8,293 nt of DNA from an uncultured Clostridia bacterium (GTDB lineage: Bacteria > Bacillota > Clostridia > Christensenellales > Pumilibacteraceae): NCBI GenBank assembly GCA_947589145.1, contig CANQCB010000059.1, forward strand, positions 1-8,293. The letters are read 5' to 3'. Position numbers and translations under genes: made by a program. The stretch's first letter is position 1; each line of letters starts with the position of its first letter. The notes under the pieces were generated by a model, which was not told the origin of the DNA, ran no database searches, and worked only from the letters and a program-made list of their open reading frames with translations. Of the stretch, positions 1 to 4,903 are shown one piece after another.

Positions 1-61
1 ATTCGAACCGCCGACCAATCGGGTATGAACCGAGTACTCTAGCCAACTGAGCTACGCCGCC
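1..61 (-). tRNA. tRNA-Met (anticodon CAT), 3' part cut by window edge
   Basis: Read on the minus strand from base 61, the sequence folds as a tRNA. It has acceptor 5' strand GGCGGCG, a D-arm with GCTC paired to GAGT, an anticodon loop TTCATAC with anticodon CAT, a five-base variable region TGGTC, then GGCGG and TTCGAAT of the T-arm. The T-arm 3' strand, acceptor 3' strand and CCA lie outside the window. It starts with G1 and lacks the three G-C pairs typical of the initiator anticodon stem. The elongator Met tRNA is therefore the best reading; the lysidine-modified tRNA-Ile2 is less likely because its loop normally reads CTCATAA. By my alignment, position 27 (C) faces position 43 (T), a mismatch at the top of the anticodon stem. 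Confidence 0.93.
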
Positions 62-80
62 ACATTCAAAAGGCTTAGTT

Positions 81-109
81 ATTGTAACAAATAGCGTAGA
101 AAAATGCAA
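81..109 (-). promoter_or_regulatory. Promoter of the tRNA-Met gene
   Basis: On the minus strand a -35 box TTGCAT (104-109) and a -10 box TACAAT (81-86) are separated by exactly 17 bases. The -10 is preceded by TG plus one base, an extended -10. Initiation about seven bases downstream would leave a leader of roughly 14 bases before the tRNA 5' end at 61. It suggests the tRNA can be transcribed independently of rlmB. Confidence 0.75.
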
Positions 110-273
110 CTGTTTTTTTAAGATTTTCCGAAAAAGTTTTCAAATGTGCGGGTTTATCTTGTTTCGCGGACTTTCTCGGAAACCGTTCGCCGTTTATGAC
201 AACGTTTCGCCAAATATTCGGTTGAAAGATATCGGTTTGCGTGCGGCAGTTTGCGAAAAAGCGAAAATCGCCC

Positions 274-999
274 TTATTCTCTCGATTGACGGACCTTTTC
301 GTAAATAACGACGCCTGCGGCGACGGACGCGTTGAGCGAATTTACGTTGCCGAACATGGGAATGGACACGATTCCGTCGCAGATCTCGCGCGTCAAGCGG
401 TGAACGCCTTTGCCCTCTCCGCCGATAACGAATGCAACCGCGCCTTTGAGGTTGGTGCGATAAAGGTCGTCTCCGTCCATATCCGCGGCGTAAACCCATA
501 CGCCTTTTTCTTTGAGTTCGGCAATGACGTCGTTGATATTGGGCACTTTGGCAACGCGCAGGTGCGCCGCCGCCCCGCTCGACACTTTAACCACGGTTTC
601 GTTCACGGTAACGCTGCGGTGGCGCGGTATAATAACACCGTGCACGCCCGCGCATTCCGCAACCCTTATGACCGAGCCGAGGTTATGCGGATCTTCCACG
701 CCGTCGAGAATGACAATAAACGGCGGTTCGCCTTTTTCCTCGGCGTATGCGAGAATATCGTCCACTTCGCTATATTTGAAATCGGTTATTTCCGCAACGA
801 AGCCTTGATGACGAGCGCCTTCGCTGTCGCGGTCGAGCGCGGTTTTATCTCGGAAAAATATCTTGATCCCGCGGTCTTTCGCTTCTTTGATAAGACGATT
901 TGCGGCGGCGTCTTTGAGATCCTGTTGAACGATCAAGCGGTCGAAAGTAGTACCTGCTTTAAGCGCCTCTTCCACCGCGTTTCTTCCGTATATTTTCAA
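274..999 (-). CDS. rlmB: 23S rRNA 2'-O-methyltransferase RlmB (SpoU/TrmH family)
   Basis: SAM-dependent SPOUT enzyme that methylates the ribose of G2251 (E. coli numbering) in the peptidyl-transferase P-loop of 23S rRNA. The short N-terminal substrate-binding domain opens with IYGRNAVEEAL. The C-terminal knotted domain carries the three SpoU motifs: DPHNLGSVIRVAECAGV, FVIGGEGKGV, and IPMFGNVNSLNASVAAGV near the C-terminus. I place the start at a TTG (999-997) that overlaps the dfrA TGA stop (TTGA). It gives 241 residues, begins right at the conserved domain, and is preceded by purine-rich AGAGG and AAAGGA. A further upstream in-frame TTG at 1032 would give 252 residues, but it has no Shine-Dalgarno and its extra residues overlap dfrA. 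The gene is translationally coupled to dfrA. A weak GCGA/TCGC hairpin followed by five T lies just after the stop; I see no strong terminator there. Confidence 0.93.
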   Translation of the reverse strand: MKIYGRNAVEEALKAGTTFDRLIVQQDLKDAAANRLIKEAKDRGIKIFFRDKTALDRDSEGARHQGFVAEITDFKYSEVDDILAYAEEKGEPPFIVILDGVEDPHNLGSVIRVAECAGVHGVIIPRHRSVTVNETVVKVSSGAAAHLRVAKVPNINDVIAELKEKGVWVYAADMDGDDLYRTNLKGAVAFVIGGEGKGVHRLTREICDGIVSIPMFGNVNSLNASVAAGVVIYEKVRQSRE

Positions 1000-1508
1000 A
1001 ATTCCTTTACCTCTTTGTTGACGTATTTGCAAAAGCGTATGGCGTACCCGTTGTCAATGATCGGGTCGGACATGCTTTCGAGCGCCCATTCGCTCATCTC
1101 GTCGAGGTTATCGAAATAAACCTCCGCGTCGCCCTTCGCGTCTACCTTGGTGACAAGCACTTCGGAGCAGTAAGGCAATAACGTGTGATACATCATTGCT
1201 CCGCCGATCACAAAAACGTCGTCGGGCGCGTATTTCGCGACCTCCGCGAACAAGTCCCGCAAACTCTCTACCTGCACGTATCCGTATTTCTCCGCGCGCG
1301 CCCTGTCTCCGTTCGGCCACAGCACGATATTCGTCCTGCCGACAAGAGGTTTCCCTTCGTGAAATGACAAAAGCGTGTTCGACCCCATGACGACTACTTT
1401 CCCCAAAGTCGTCGCCTTGAAAAATTTCATATCCTCGGGAATGTGAAACATAAGATCGTTATGCTTGCCTATCCCCCATTCTTTGTCACAGTGTAATATC
1501 GCCTTCAT
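996..1508 (-). CDS. dfrA: Dihydrofolate reductase
   Basis: NADPH-dependent reduction of dihydrofolate to tetrahydrofolate in the cytosol, which refills the folate pool drained by ThyA encoded upstream. The protein has 170 residues, normal for chromosomal DHFR. Visible landmarks are WGIGKHNDL in the Met20-loop region, IPEDMKFFK with the catalytic acid at Asp26, VVVMGSNT at the NADPH site, VGRTNIVL with the substrate-binding arginine, and VIGGAMMY (the paired glycines). Three positions differ from the usual pattern: Phe21 where a Trp is common before the catalytic Asp, Ser in MGSNT where Arg is common, and GDAEVYF where GDT is expected. The ATG at 1508 matches the family N-terminus. However, the preceding bases are almost only A and T, with no Shine-Dalgarno, after a 444-base gap from thyA. 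The 3' end overlaps the rlmB start. The symbol could equally be folA. Confidence 0.93.
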   Translation of the reverse strand: MKAILHCDKEWGIGKHNDLMFHIPEDMKFFKATTLGKVVVMGSNTLLSFHEGKPLVGRTNIVLWPNGDRARAEKYGYVQVESLRDLFAEVAKYAPDDVFVIGGAMMYHTLLPYCSEVLVTKVDAKGDAEVYFDNLDEMSEWALESMSDPIIDNGYAIRFCKYVNKEVKEF

Positions 1509-1529
1509 ATTGTTATTATTTTATGTTAA

Positions 1530-1720
1530 TACTCCCTACTTGCCCCAACTTACTCTTTCGCCCCGCTAAGTCGTTATCTTGCCAATACTCCCAACCTGCC
1601 CAAAACTTCCTCTTTCCGTCCTGCCATTTTTCAAGCACCGTTCAGTTCCAACTCGTCGGATATGCCAAAAACATACTCTTTCCGTATTGCTGCTACTCCC
1701 GCCATAGTCCCCAAACTTCC
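1530..1720 (-). repeat. Degenerate purine-rich tandem repeat upstream of dfrA
   Basis: On the plus strand the motif TACTCCC followed by pyrimidine-rich sequence and AAACTTCC/AACTTAC recurs from positions 1530, 1586 and 1694. A more decayed unit starts near 1650. Three of the units also carry CTCTTTC (1553-1559, 1610-1616, 1676-1682). Unit lengths are irregular, about 56, 64 and 44 bases. In the direction of dfrA transcription the sequence is strongly purine-rich, with repeated GGGAGTA and GAAAGAG. No coding meaning is apparent. Confidence 0.5.
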
Positions 1721-1760
1721 AACACCCACCAAGTAAATAAGCCCTTAATTCGTTGCGGGG

Positions 1761-1788
1761 TCCGGGACACAGTCGAAAGTGTCCCGGA
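1761..1788. repeat. Perfect 10-bp GC-rich hairpin
   Basis: TCCGGGACAC (1761-1770) and GTGTCCCGGA (1779-1788) are exact inverted repeats around an eight-base loop AGTCGAAA. A broken T-rich stretch (CTTTTGGTTCTTTT) follows only on the plus strand, where there is no gene to terminate. On the minus strand, the direction of thyA and dfrA, CCCCGC follows instead, so it is not a classical intrinsic terminator for these genes. It could be an mRNA stability or attenuation structure, or one copy of a dispersed palindromic repeat. Confidence 0.55.
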
Positions 1789-1796
1789 GTCTTTTG

Positions 1797-1821
1797 GTTC
1801 TTTTGGGCTCTACAAAAGAAC
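1797..1821. repeat. Inverted repeat beside the GC hairpin
   Basis: GTTCTTTT (1797-1804) and AAAAGAAC (1814-1821) are exact 8-bp inverted repeats with a nine-base loop. It begins nine bases after the end of the GC-rich hairpin, so the two form a pair of adjacent stem-loops in the thyA-dfrA gap. Related AAAGAAC text occurs again near 1840. Confidence 0.4.
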
Positions 1822-1952
1822 ACTTATTTTACTCTTCTACACAAAGAACGCTGTTTTTATTTTATAAGGAAAATAACCCTGTTTTTCTGCCATACAATCG
1901 GCAGTTATGCGCAACGGATACCATAAAGGGGTTTGCGCACCCCCCCCCAATA

Positions 1953-2783
1953 TTAAATAGCCACCTCTATGTTATACTTCTTGTCATTAGCTCGATATCC
2001 TTCGAGACGGAAATCGTCCACGGTAAACTTATAGAAGTCCTTGATGTCTTTATTCATAACGAACTCAGGCGCGGGAAATTGCTCGTTCTCGATGATCTCC
2101 CTAACAATGGGAATATGTCGGTCGTAAATGTGCGCGTCGGCAATGACGTGGACAAGCTCGCCCACTTCCAGACCGCTCACCTGCGCCATCATGTGCATAA
2201 GCACGCTGTATTGCACGACATTCCAATTATTCGCCGTAAGCATATCCTGCGAACGTTGATTGAGTATGCCGTTCAGCGTTTTGCCGCTGACGTTGAAAGT
2301 CATGGAGTAGGCGCAAGGATAGAGGTTCATTTCGCTGAGATCGTGGTGGTTATATATATTCGTCATTATGCGGCGGCTTTGCGGATTGTGAGAGAGGTCG
2401 TACAAAACGCGGTCAACCTGATCGAACTCGCCCTCTTTATACTTGTGTTTAACGCCGAGTTGATAACCGTACGCCTTTCCGATAGTGCCCTGCTCGTCCG
2501 CCCAACTGTCCCAGATATGCGAGTGCAGGTCGTGGACATTGTTGGATTTCTTCTGCCAGATCCAAAGCAGCTCGTCGATCGCCGACTTGATATACGATTT
2601 ACGAACGGTTATGATCGGGAACTCTTCGCGGAGGTCGTAGCGGTTCACAATGCAGAATTTTTTAATCGTGTGCGCGGGAGTACCGTCCGCCCAACGCGGC
2701 CGAACGTCCAGCCCCTCGTCCGAGAAGCCGTTTTCGAGAATGTCTTTCAAATTGTCTACGAGTATCTTATCCGCCTTGCTCAT
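1953..2783 (-). CDS. thyA: Thymidylate synthase ThyA (folate-dependent)
   Basis: Converts dUMP to dTMP using methylene-tetrahydrofolate as both carbon and hydride donor, producing dihydrofolate. It has 276 residues against 264 for E. coli ThyA. Visible landmarks are HIWDSWADE (residues 89-97), the catalytic Cys157 in LYPCAYS, QRSQD with Arg177 and Asp180 for dUMP binding, Asn188 in WNVV, AHIYDRH with His218 and Tyr220, and the C-terminal VAI. The segment after the catalytic cysteine reads PCAY where most ThyA have PCH, so this is a divergent branch, but the essential Cys, Arg, Asp and Asn are present. The ATG at 2783 lies inside mrnC, whose coding sequence it overlaps by 17 bases, and has a good GGAGG. 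The dihydrofolate it makes requires the DHFR encoded downstream. Confidence 0.95.
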   Translation of the reverse strand: MSKADKILVDNLKDILENGFSDEGLDVRPRWADGTPAHTIKKFCIVNRYDLREEFPIITVRKSYIKSAIDELLWIWQKKSNNVHDLHSHIWDSWADEQGTIGKAYGYQLGVKHKYKEGEFDQVDRVLYDLSHNPQSRRIMTNIYNHHDLSEMNLYPCAYSMTFNVSGKTLNGILNQRSQDMLTANNWNVVQYSVLMHMMAQVSGLEVGELVHVIADAHIYDRHIPIVREIIENEQFPAPEFVMNKDIKDFYKFTVDDFRLEGYRANDKKYNIEVAI

Positions 2784-3162
2784 CGGTAGCCTCCATTGCG
2801 CGTCTTTGCAGATATTCGAGCCTGTCCGACTGTCCGCTCACATACAAGTACCCGATAACCGCTTCGAGCGCCGTAGCGTGCATATAGTCTGCAGACGTAG
2901 CATTCTTCGCTTTGTTATACGGGTGCGAATTGCGCGCTCGGTGCGCAATCGCAAGTTCGGTCTCGCTCAATTCCCCCTCGATGGCGCGATAAGCCTTTGC
3001 CTGCGCCGCCGCTTTGACATAATCGCGGCAATATGCGTTCATCTTACTCGCCTTGACGTCCATGTGCTCCACGGCATAAGTCCGCACAAACAGGCTGTAA
3101 ACGCCGTCCCCGACAAACGCCAACGTGAGAGGATTGAGTTGTATCGCCTTGCTCTCCTGCAT
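2767..3162 (-). CDS. mrnC: Mini-ribonuclease 3 (MrnC)
   Basis: RNase III-like endonuclease without a double-stranded-RNA-binding domain, which in Bacillus trims the ends of 23S rRNA precursor. The start at ATG 3162 gives 131 residues, typical of the family. The N-terminus has LNPLTLAFVGDGVYSLFVR with the catalytic-site Asp at residue 19. Further on come the RARN motif and ATALEAVIGYLYVSG, the second acidic signature of the RNase III fold. An upstream in-frame TTG at 3201 would add 13 residues (NGKNFVIINYL and flanks) that are not family-like and that coincide with a promoter, so I reject it. No Shine-Dalgarno precedes the ATG. The 3' end overlaps thyA by 17 bases. In several Clostridia mrnC sits beside cysS and thyX; here thyA follows it. 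Confidence 0.93.
   Translation of the reverse strand: MQESKAIQLNPLTLAFVGDGVYSLFVRTYAVEHMDVKASKMNAYCRDYVKAAAQAKAYRAIEGELSETELAIAHRARNSHPYNKAKNATSADYMHATALEAVIGYLYVSGQSDRLEYLQRRAMEATDEQGG
2790..2794 (-). promoter_or_regulatory. Ribosome binding site of thyA inside mrnC
   Basis: GGAGG on the minus strand lies six bases upstream of the thyA ATG and within the last codons of mrnC. It fixes the thyA start at 2783 and implies translational coupling of the two genes. Confidence 0.8.
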
Positions 3163-3172
3163 AAGATAGTTA

Positions 3173-3201
3173 ATTATAACAAAATTTTTACCGTTTTGCA
3201 A
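3173..3201 (-). promoter_or_regulatory. Promoter immediately upstream of mrnC
   Basis: On the minus strand TTGCAA (3196-3201) and a perfect TATAAT (3173-3178) are separated by exactly 17 bases. Initiation about seven bases after the -10 would fall near 3166, only a few bases before the mrnC ATG at 3162. That predicts a leaderless or nearly leaderless mRNA and agrees with the missing Shine-Dalgarno. Because the region is A/T-rich, a chance match cannot be excluded. Confidence 0.6.
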
Positions 3202-3247
3202 TAGTTTGCGTAAAGTCTTTCCCTATAAATATTTCCGCGCAAATAAA

Positions 3248-3357
3248 TTTTACCGCACGGCGAATTTACTTTTTCGAAAACCAAACGACCGCAGGCTCGT
3301 GTATAAACGCTTTTTCGATTTATCTCACCGCTGTTCGATTTATCTCGCACGGTAAAA
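3248..3357. repeat. Long-range inverted repeat enclosing the direct repeat
   Basis: TTTTACCG (3248-3255) and CGGTAAAA (3350-3357) are exact 8-bp inverted repeats about 94 bases apart. Both are followed or preceded by CGCACGG, so each arm carries a related 12-13 base block. In a minus-strand transcript the arms could pair and enclose the 13-base repeats. Function is unknown and pairing over this distance is speculative. Confidence 0.3.
3314..3346. repeat. 13-base direct repeat, period 20
   Basis: TTCGATTTATCTC occurs at 3314-3326 and again at 3334-3346, an exact 13-base match two helical turns apart. It lies between the small-RNA terminator and mrnC. Such phased direct repeats can be paired operator sites, but no regulator can be assigned. 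Confidence 0.45.
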
Positions 3358-3363
3358 GAGAAT

Positions 3364-3409
3364 AAAAAAACGAGTCTGCCACGGACATCGCGTCGCATCG
3401 GCAGACTCG
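3364..3409 (-). terminator. Intrinsic terminator of the candidate small RNA
   Basis: In minus-strand reading CGAGTCTGCC (3400-3409) pairs perfectly with GGCAGACTCG (3371-3380) around a 19-base loop, followed at once by seven T (3364-3370). A perfect 10-bp GC-containing stem plus U-tract is a strong intrinsic terminator. The araC gene to the right already has its own terminator, so this one most likely ends the transcript from the 3476-3505 promoter. Confidence 0.85.
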
Positions 3410-3469
3410 CTATGATAAGGGGGAAAATGATGAGCAAATTTAATACAAACAACGCATAGGCTTGCTTGT
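3364..3469 (-). ncRNA. Candidate small RNA with C-rich stretch
   Basis: A consensus-like promoter (3476-3505) and a strong intrinsic terminator (3364-3409) on the same strand bracket about 105 bases with no credible protein gene. The predicted RNA has an A/U-rich 5' half, an unpaired-looking UUUUCCCCCUUAU stretch (five C at 3419-3423), then the terminator stem. C-rich single-stranded motifs of this type are used by Firmicute trans-acting small RNAs such as RsaE/RoxS to pair with Shine-Dalgarno sequences. The likeness is to the general design only; I recognise no known family. The 5' end is estimated from the -10 position. An alternative is a terminated leader of the mrnC operon. Confidence 0.42.
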
Positions 3470-3475
3470 ACTGTT

Positions 3476-3505
3476 AATATATCACTTGTCAAATTCCGAT
3501 GTCAA
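3476..3505 (-). promoter_or_regulatory. Promoter of the candidate small RNA
   Basis: On the minus strand a perfect -35 TTGACA (3500-3505) is followed after 18 bases by TATATT (3476-3481), five of six matches to the -10 consensus. A second TTGACA at 3487-3492 lies between them, too close to that -10. It is 16 bases from a poorer TACAAG box. The transcript would start near 3469. Confidence 0.6.
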
Positions 3506-3517
3506 CTATTTTTGCAA

Positions 3518-3545
3518 ATTTTTTTGAAAAATTTTTCAAAAAAAT
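3518..3545. repeat. 28-base perfect A/T-rich palindrome
   Basis: The sequence is A, seven T, G, five A, then the exact complement mirrored (five T, C, seven A, T), with its axis between 3531 and 3532. It starts 13 bases upstream of the -35 box at 3500-3505, where an UP element or an operator would be. It has phased A-tracts and could be intrinsically bent. A G/C-poor hairpin of this kind is unlikely to be a good terminator. Confidence 0.6.
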
Positions 3546-3649
3546 CGAAAATATTTTTTATGCGATAAAAAATGCGGTTTTCTGCGCCCGTTACTCGGAA
3601 AATTTCGGCGTCGTTCGGAGCGATCGGACTTAATTCCGCGCTAAAACGC

Positions 3650-3680
3650 AAAAAATATCCGAGGGAATTCGGACATTTTT
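3650..3680 (-). terminator. Terminator downstream of the AraC-type gene
   Basis: ATATCCGA (3655-3662) and TCGGACAT (3669-3676) form an 8-bp stem with one G-T pair and a six-base loop. On the minus strand it is followed by six T (complement of A at 3650-3655), about 50 bases after the araC stop. On the plus strand it is followed by five T, so it could work in both directions. Confidence 0.65.
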
Positions 3681-3726
3681 GCGGCGTTATGTTATTTTCT
3701 ATGCGAATAAGCGCGGATAAGCGGCG

Positions 3727-4695
3727 TTATTGAAGTTTATTGCCGTTATGGATAGGTCCGCCCTTGACTTCGCGTTGAACTTCGGCTTCCTGCGCCTTGG
3801 CTTGGCGGCGATACTCTTTCGGCGTGACGTTATAGACGGATTTGAATTGACGGTTGAAATATGACACGTTGTTATAGCCCACGGCGAGGGCGACGTCAAT
3901 GATGTCCGAATTGCCGGAAAGCAGGTAATTGGTCGCCTGCCCCAATCGTACGCCGTTGATATAGTCCACGCAGGTCATGCCCGTGGTTTTTTTGAACAGT
4001 TTCATAAAATAGGTGTCGCTGTAACCGCACAATTCGGCAAGCGTACCGACGGGGATCTCCTCGGCATAGTTAGCGCGGATATAATCTATGGCAGGTTTGA
4101 CCGATTCGCTTTCGGTCTCCTCGTTGATCTCCTGCGACTTATAAACAAGCCCGAGACGGTAGAGGTGGTATAATATCCAGAACAAGTTTGCTTTAACCGC
4201 CATTTCCCAACCCGGTACGCCGTCGTTATACGCCTGCAAGATCGTGGTCATATTCTGATCGAAAACGTGATAATCCGGGTGTTTGGTGCGCACAATGCGC
4301 GTGACGAGATATTGTCCGTTAATAATCGGCGCAAGATATTTAATGGTACAAGCGTCGGTGTTTGTGCTTTCGAGTATGCGCGGATTGAAAAGAATGGTAT
4401 CGGTCACCATAACTTCCGTTTTATACATTGTGAAGGAGTGCATTATGCGAGGATTGACAAAAAGTATGTCCCCTTTATGCACGGAAAGCCACTTATCGTC
4501 AATGCACACCGAGCCCGAGCCTTCCTGCACTTTGACGATTTCCATTTCGTCATGCCAATGCGCGGGCACGGAAGGCAAAATCTCCGAAATCACCGTCGTG
4601 TACTTGGCAAAGGGGCGCAACGCCGTGCCGTGCACCTTGTCCTCGTGGAATTGCTCCAACTCGTTTTTGCCCAATTCCGATAATTTCTTAGCCAT
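3727..4695 (-). CDS. AraC-family transcriptional regulator with cupin sensor domain
   Basis: DNA-binding regulator of 322 residues. The N-terminal cupin-type ligand domain includes PAHWHDEMEIVKV with His46, His48 and Glu52, followed by KGDILFVNPRIMHSF. The C-terminal part (about residues 205-297) has the two helix-turn-helix units of AraC/XylS proteins: PVGTLAELCGYSDTYFMKLF, then IIDVALAVGYNNVSYFNRQF and the signature NVTPKEYRR. Such cupin-AraC proteins usually sense sugars or glycosides, but the ligand and target here are unknown; no sugar gene is in the window. I choose the ATG at 4695, preceded by G-rich GGGGGCGGGAT, because an in-frame GTG at 4737 lies between the -35 and -10 boxes of the promoter. 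The gene is an independent unit with its own promoter and terminator. Confidence 0.92.
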   Translation of the reverse strand: MAKKLSELGKNELEQFHEDKVHGTALRPFAKYTTVISEILPSVPAHWHDEMEIVKVQEGSGSVCIDDKWLSVHKGDILFVNPRIMHSFTMYKTEVMVTDTILFNPRILESTNTDACTIKYLAPIINGQYLVTRIVRTKHPDYHVFDQNMTTILQAYNDGVPGWEMAVKANLFWILYHLYRLGLVYKSQEINEETESESVKPAIDYIRANYAEEIPVGTLAELCGYSDTYFMKLFKKTTGMTCVDYINGVRLGQATNYLLSGNSDIIDVALAVGYNNVSYFNRQFKSVYNVTPKEYRRQAKAQEAEVQREVKGGPIHNGNKLQ

Positions 4696-4716
4696 ATCCC
4701 GCCCCCGATTTTGTTC

Positions 4717-4745
4717 AGTATACCATGCCTCGCCCACTTCGTCAA
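4717..4745 (-). promoter_or_regulatory. Promoter of the AraC-type gene
   Basis: On the minus strand TTGACG (4740-4745, five of six) and TATACT (4717-4722, five of six) are separated by exactly 17 bases. The -10 is extended by TG plus one base. Initiation near 4710 gives a leader of about 15 bases before the ATG at 4695 and rules out the upstream GTG start. Confidence 0.8.
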
Positions 4746-4832
4746 GAGGATTGTTGTTTTTTGGTGAGTAGTGAACGAGTGGGTAGCGTATAGCACGTGA
4801 CAGGTAGCGAAATCATCCTGATTCTCCAAAAC

Positions 4833-4863
4833 AAAAAAAGACCGCCTGCAAACGCAAGCAGTC
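4833..4863 (-). terminator. Intrinsic terminator of the restriction locus
   Basis: In minus-strand reading GACTGCTTGC (4854-4863) pairs with GCAGGCGGTC (4840-4849), ten pairs including two G-T, with a four-base loop GTTT, followed by seven T (4833-4839). It lies about 40 bases beyond the end of the RhuM-like fragment and upstream of the araC promoter, so it ends the hsdR transcript. Confidence 0.85.
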
Positions 4864-4903
4864 CCAAAACAATTTAACAATCCGATCAAACGAACTAAGT
4901 TCC

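Larger units (their letters stand above)
1509..1952. other. Gene-free thyA-dfrA gap
   Basis: I accept no protein gene in this stretch between two genes that would normally be closely packed. It holds a degenerate pyrimidine-rich repeat on the plus strand (1530-1720), a perfect 10-bp hairpin (1761-1788), a second inverted repeat (1797-1821), an inverted pair TGCGCAA (1908-1914) / TTGCGCA (1933-1939), and a run of nine C (1940-1948). Just after the thyA stop, the minus strand reads GGGG-TGCGCAAA-CCCC followed by TTTAT, at best a weak terminator. No good promoter for dfrA is obvious. A TAAAAT-like box lies nine bases before its ATG with only a poor -35. Confidence 0.6.

Noticed and set aside
1..61. 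Integration site at the tRNA-Met gene.
   Set aside because: The tRNA 3' end is outside the window and no integrase or duplicated tRNA end is visible.
241..1119. Long plus-strand frame opposite rlmB, and similar ones opposite thyA, araC and hsdR.
   Set aside because: They mirror the codon bias of the real genes on the other strand; the minus-strand proteins have clear families and motifs.
1530..1720. Possible CRISPR array.
   Set aside because: Units are degenerate and unequal in length, without uniform repeats and unique spacers, and there are no cas genes.
1523..1867. Plus-strand open frame across the thyA-dfrA gap.
   Set aside because: It spans repeats and hairpins, has no ribosome binding site and no protein-like composition.
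3174..3452. Minus-strand open frame of 92 codons beginning with a hydrophobic stretch.
   Set aside because: It begins at a TTG without a Shine-Dalgarno, reads straight through the strong terminator stem at 3364-3409 and the mrnC promoter, and becomes compositionally random; chance frame.
3163..3470. T-box or metabolite riboswitch ahead of mrnC, with the terminator at 3364-3409 as attenuator.
   Set aside because: I find no T-box consensus and no recognisable aptamer, and a separate promoter lies between the terminator and mrnC. A terminated leader remains possible but unsupported.
4590..4889. Minus-strand open frame covering the terminator and araC promoter.
   Set aside because: It crosses the terminator and promoter elements and overlaps araC in another frame; no family likeness.
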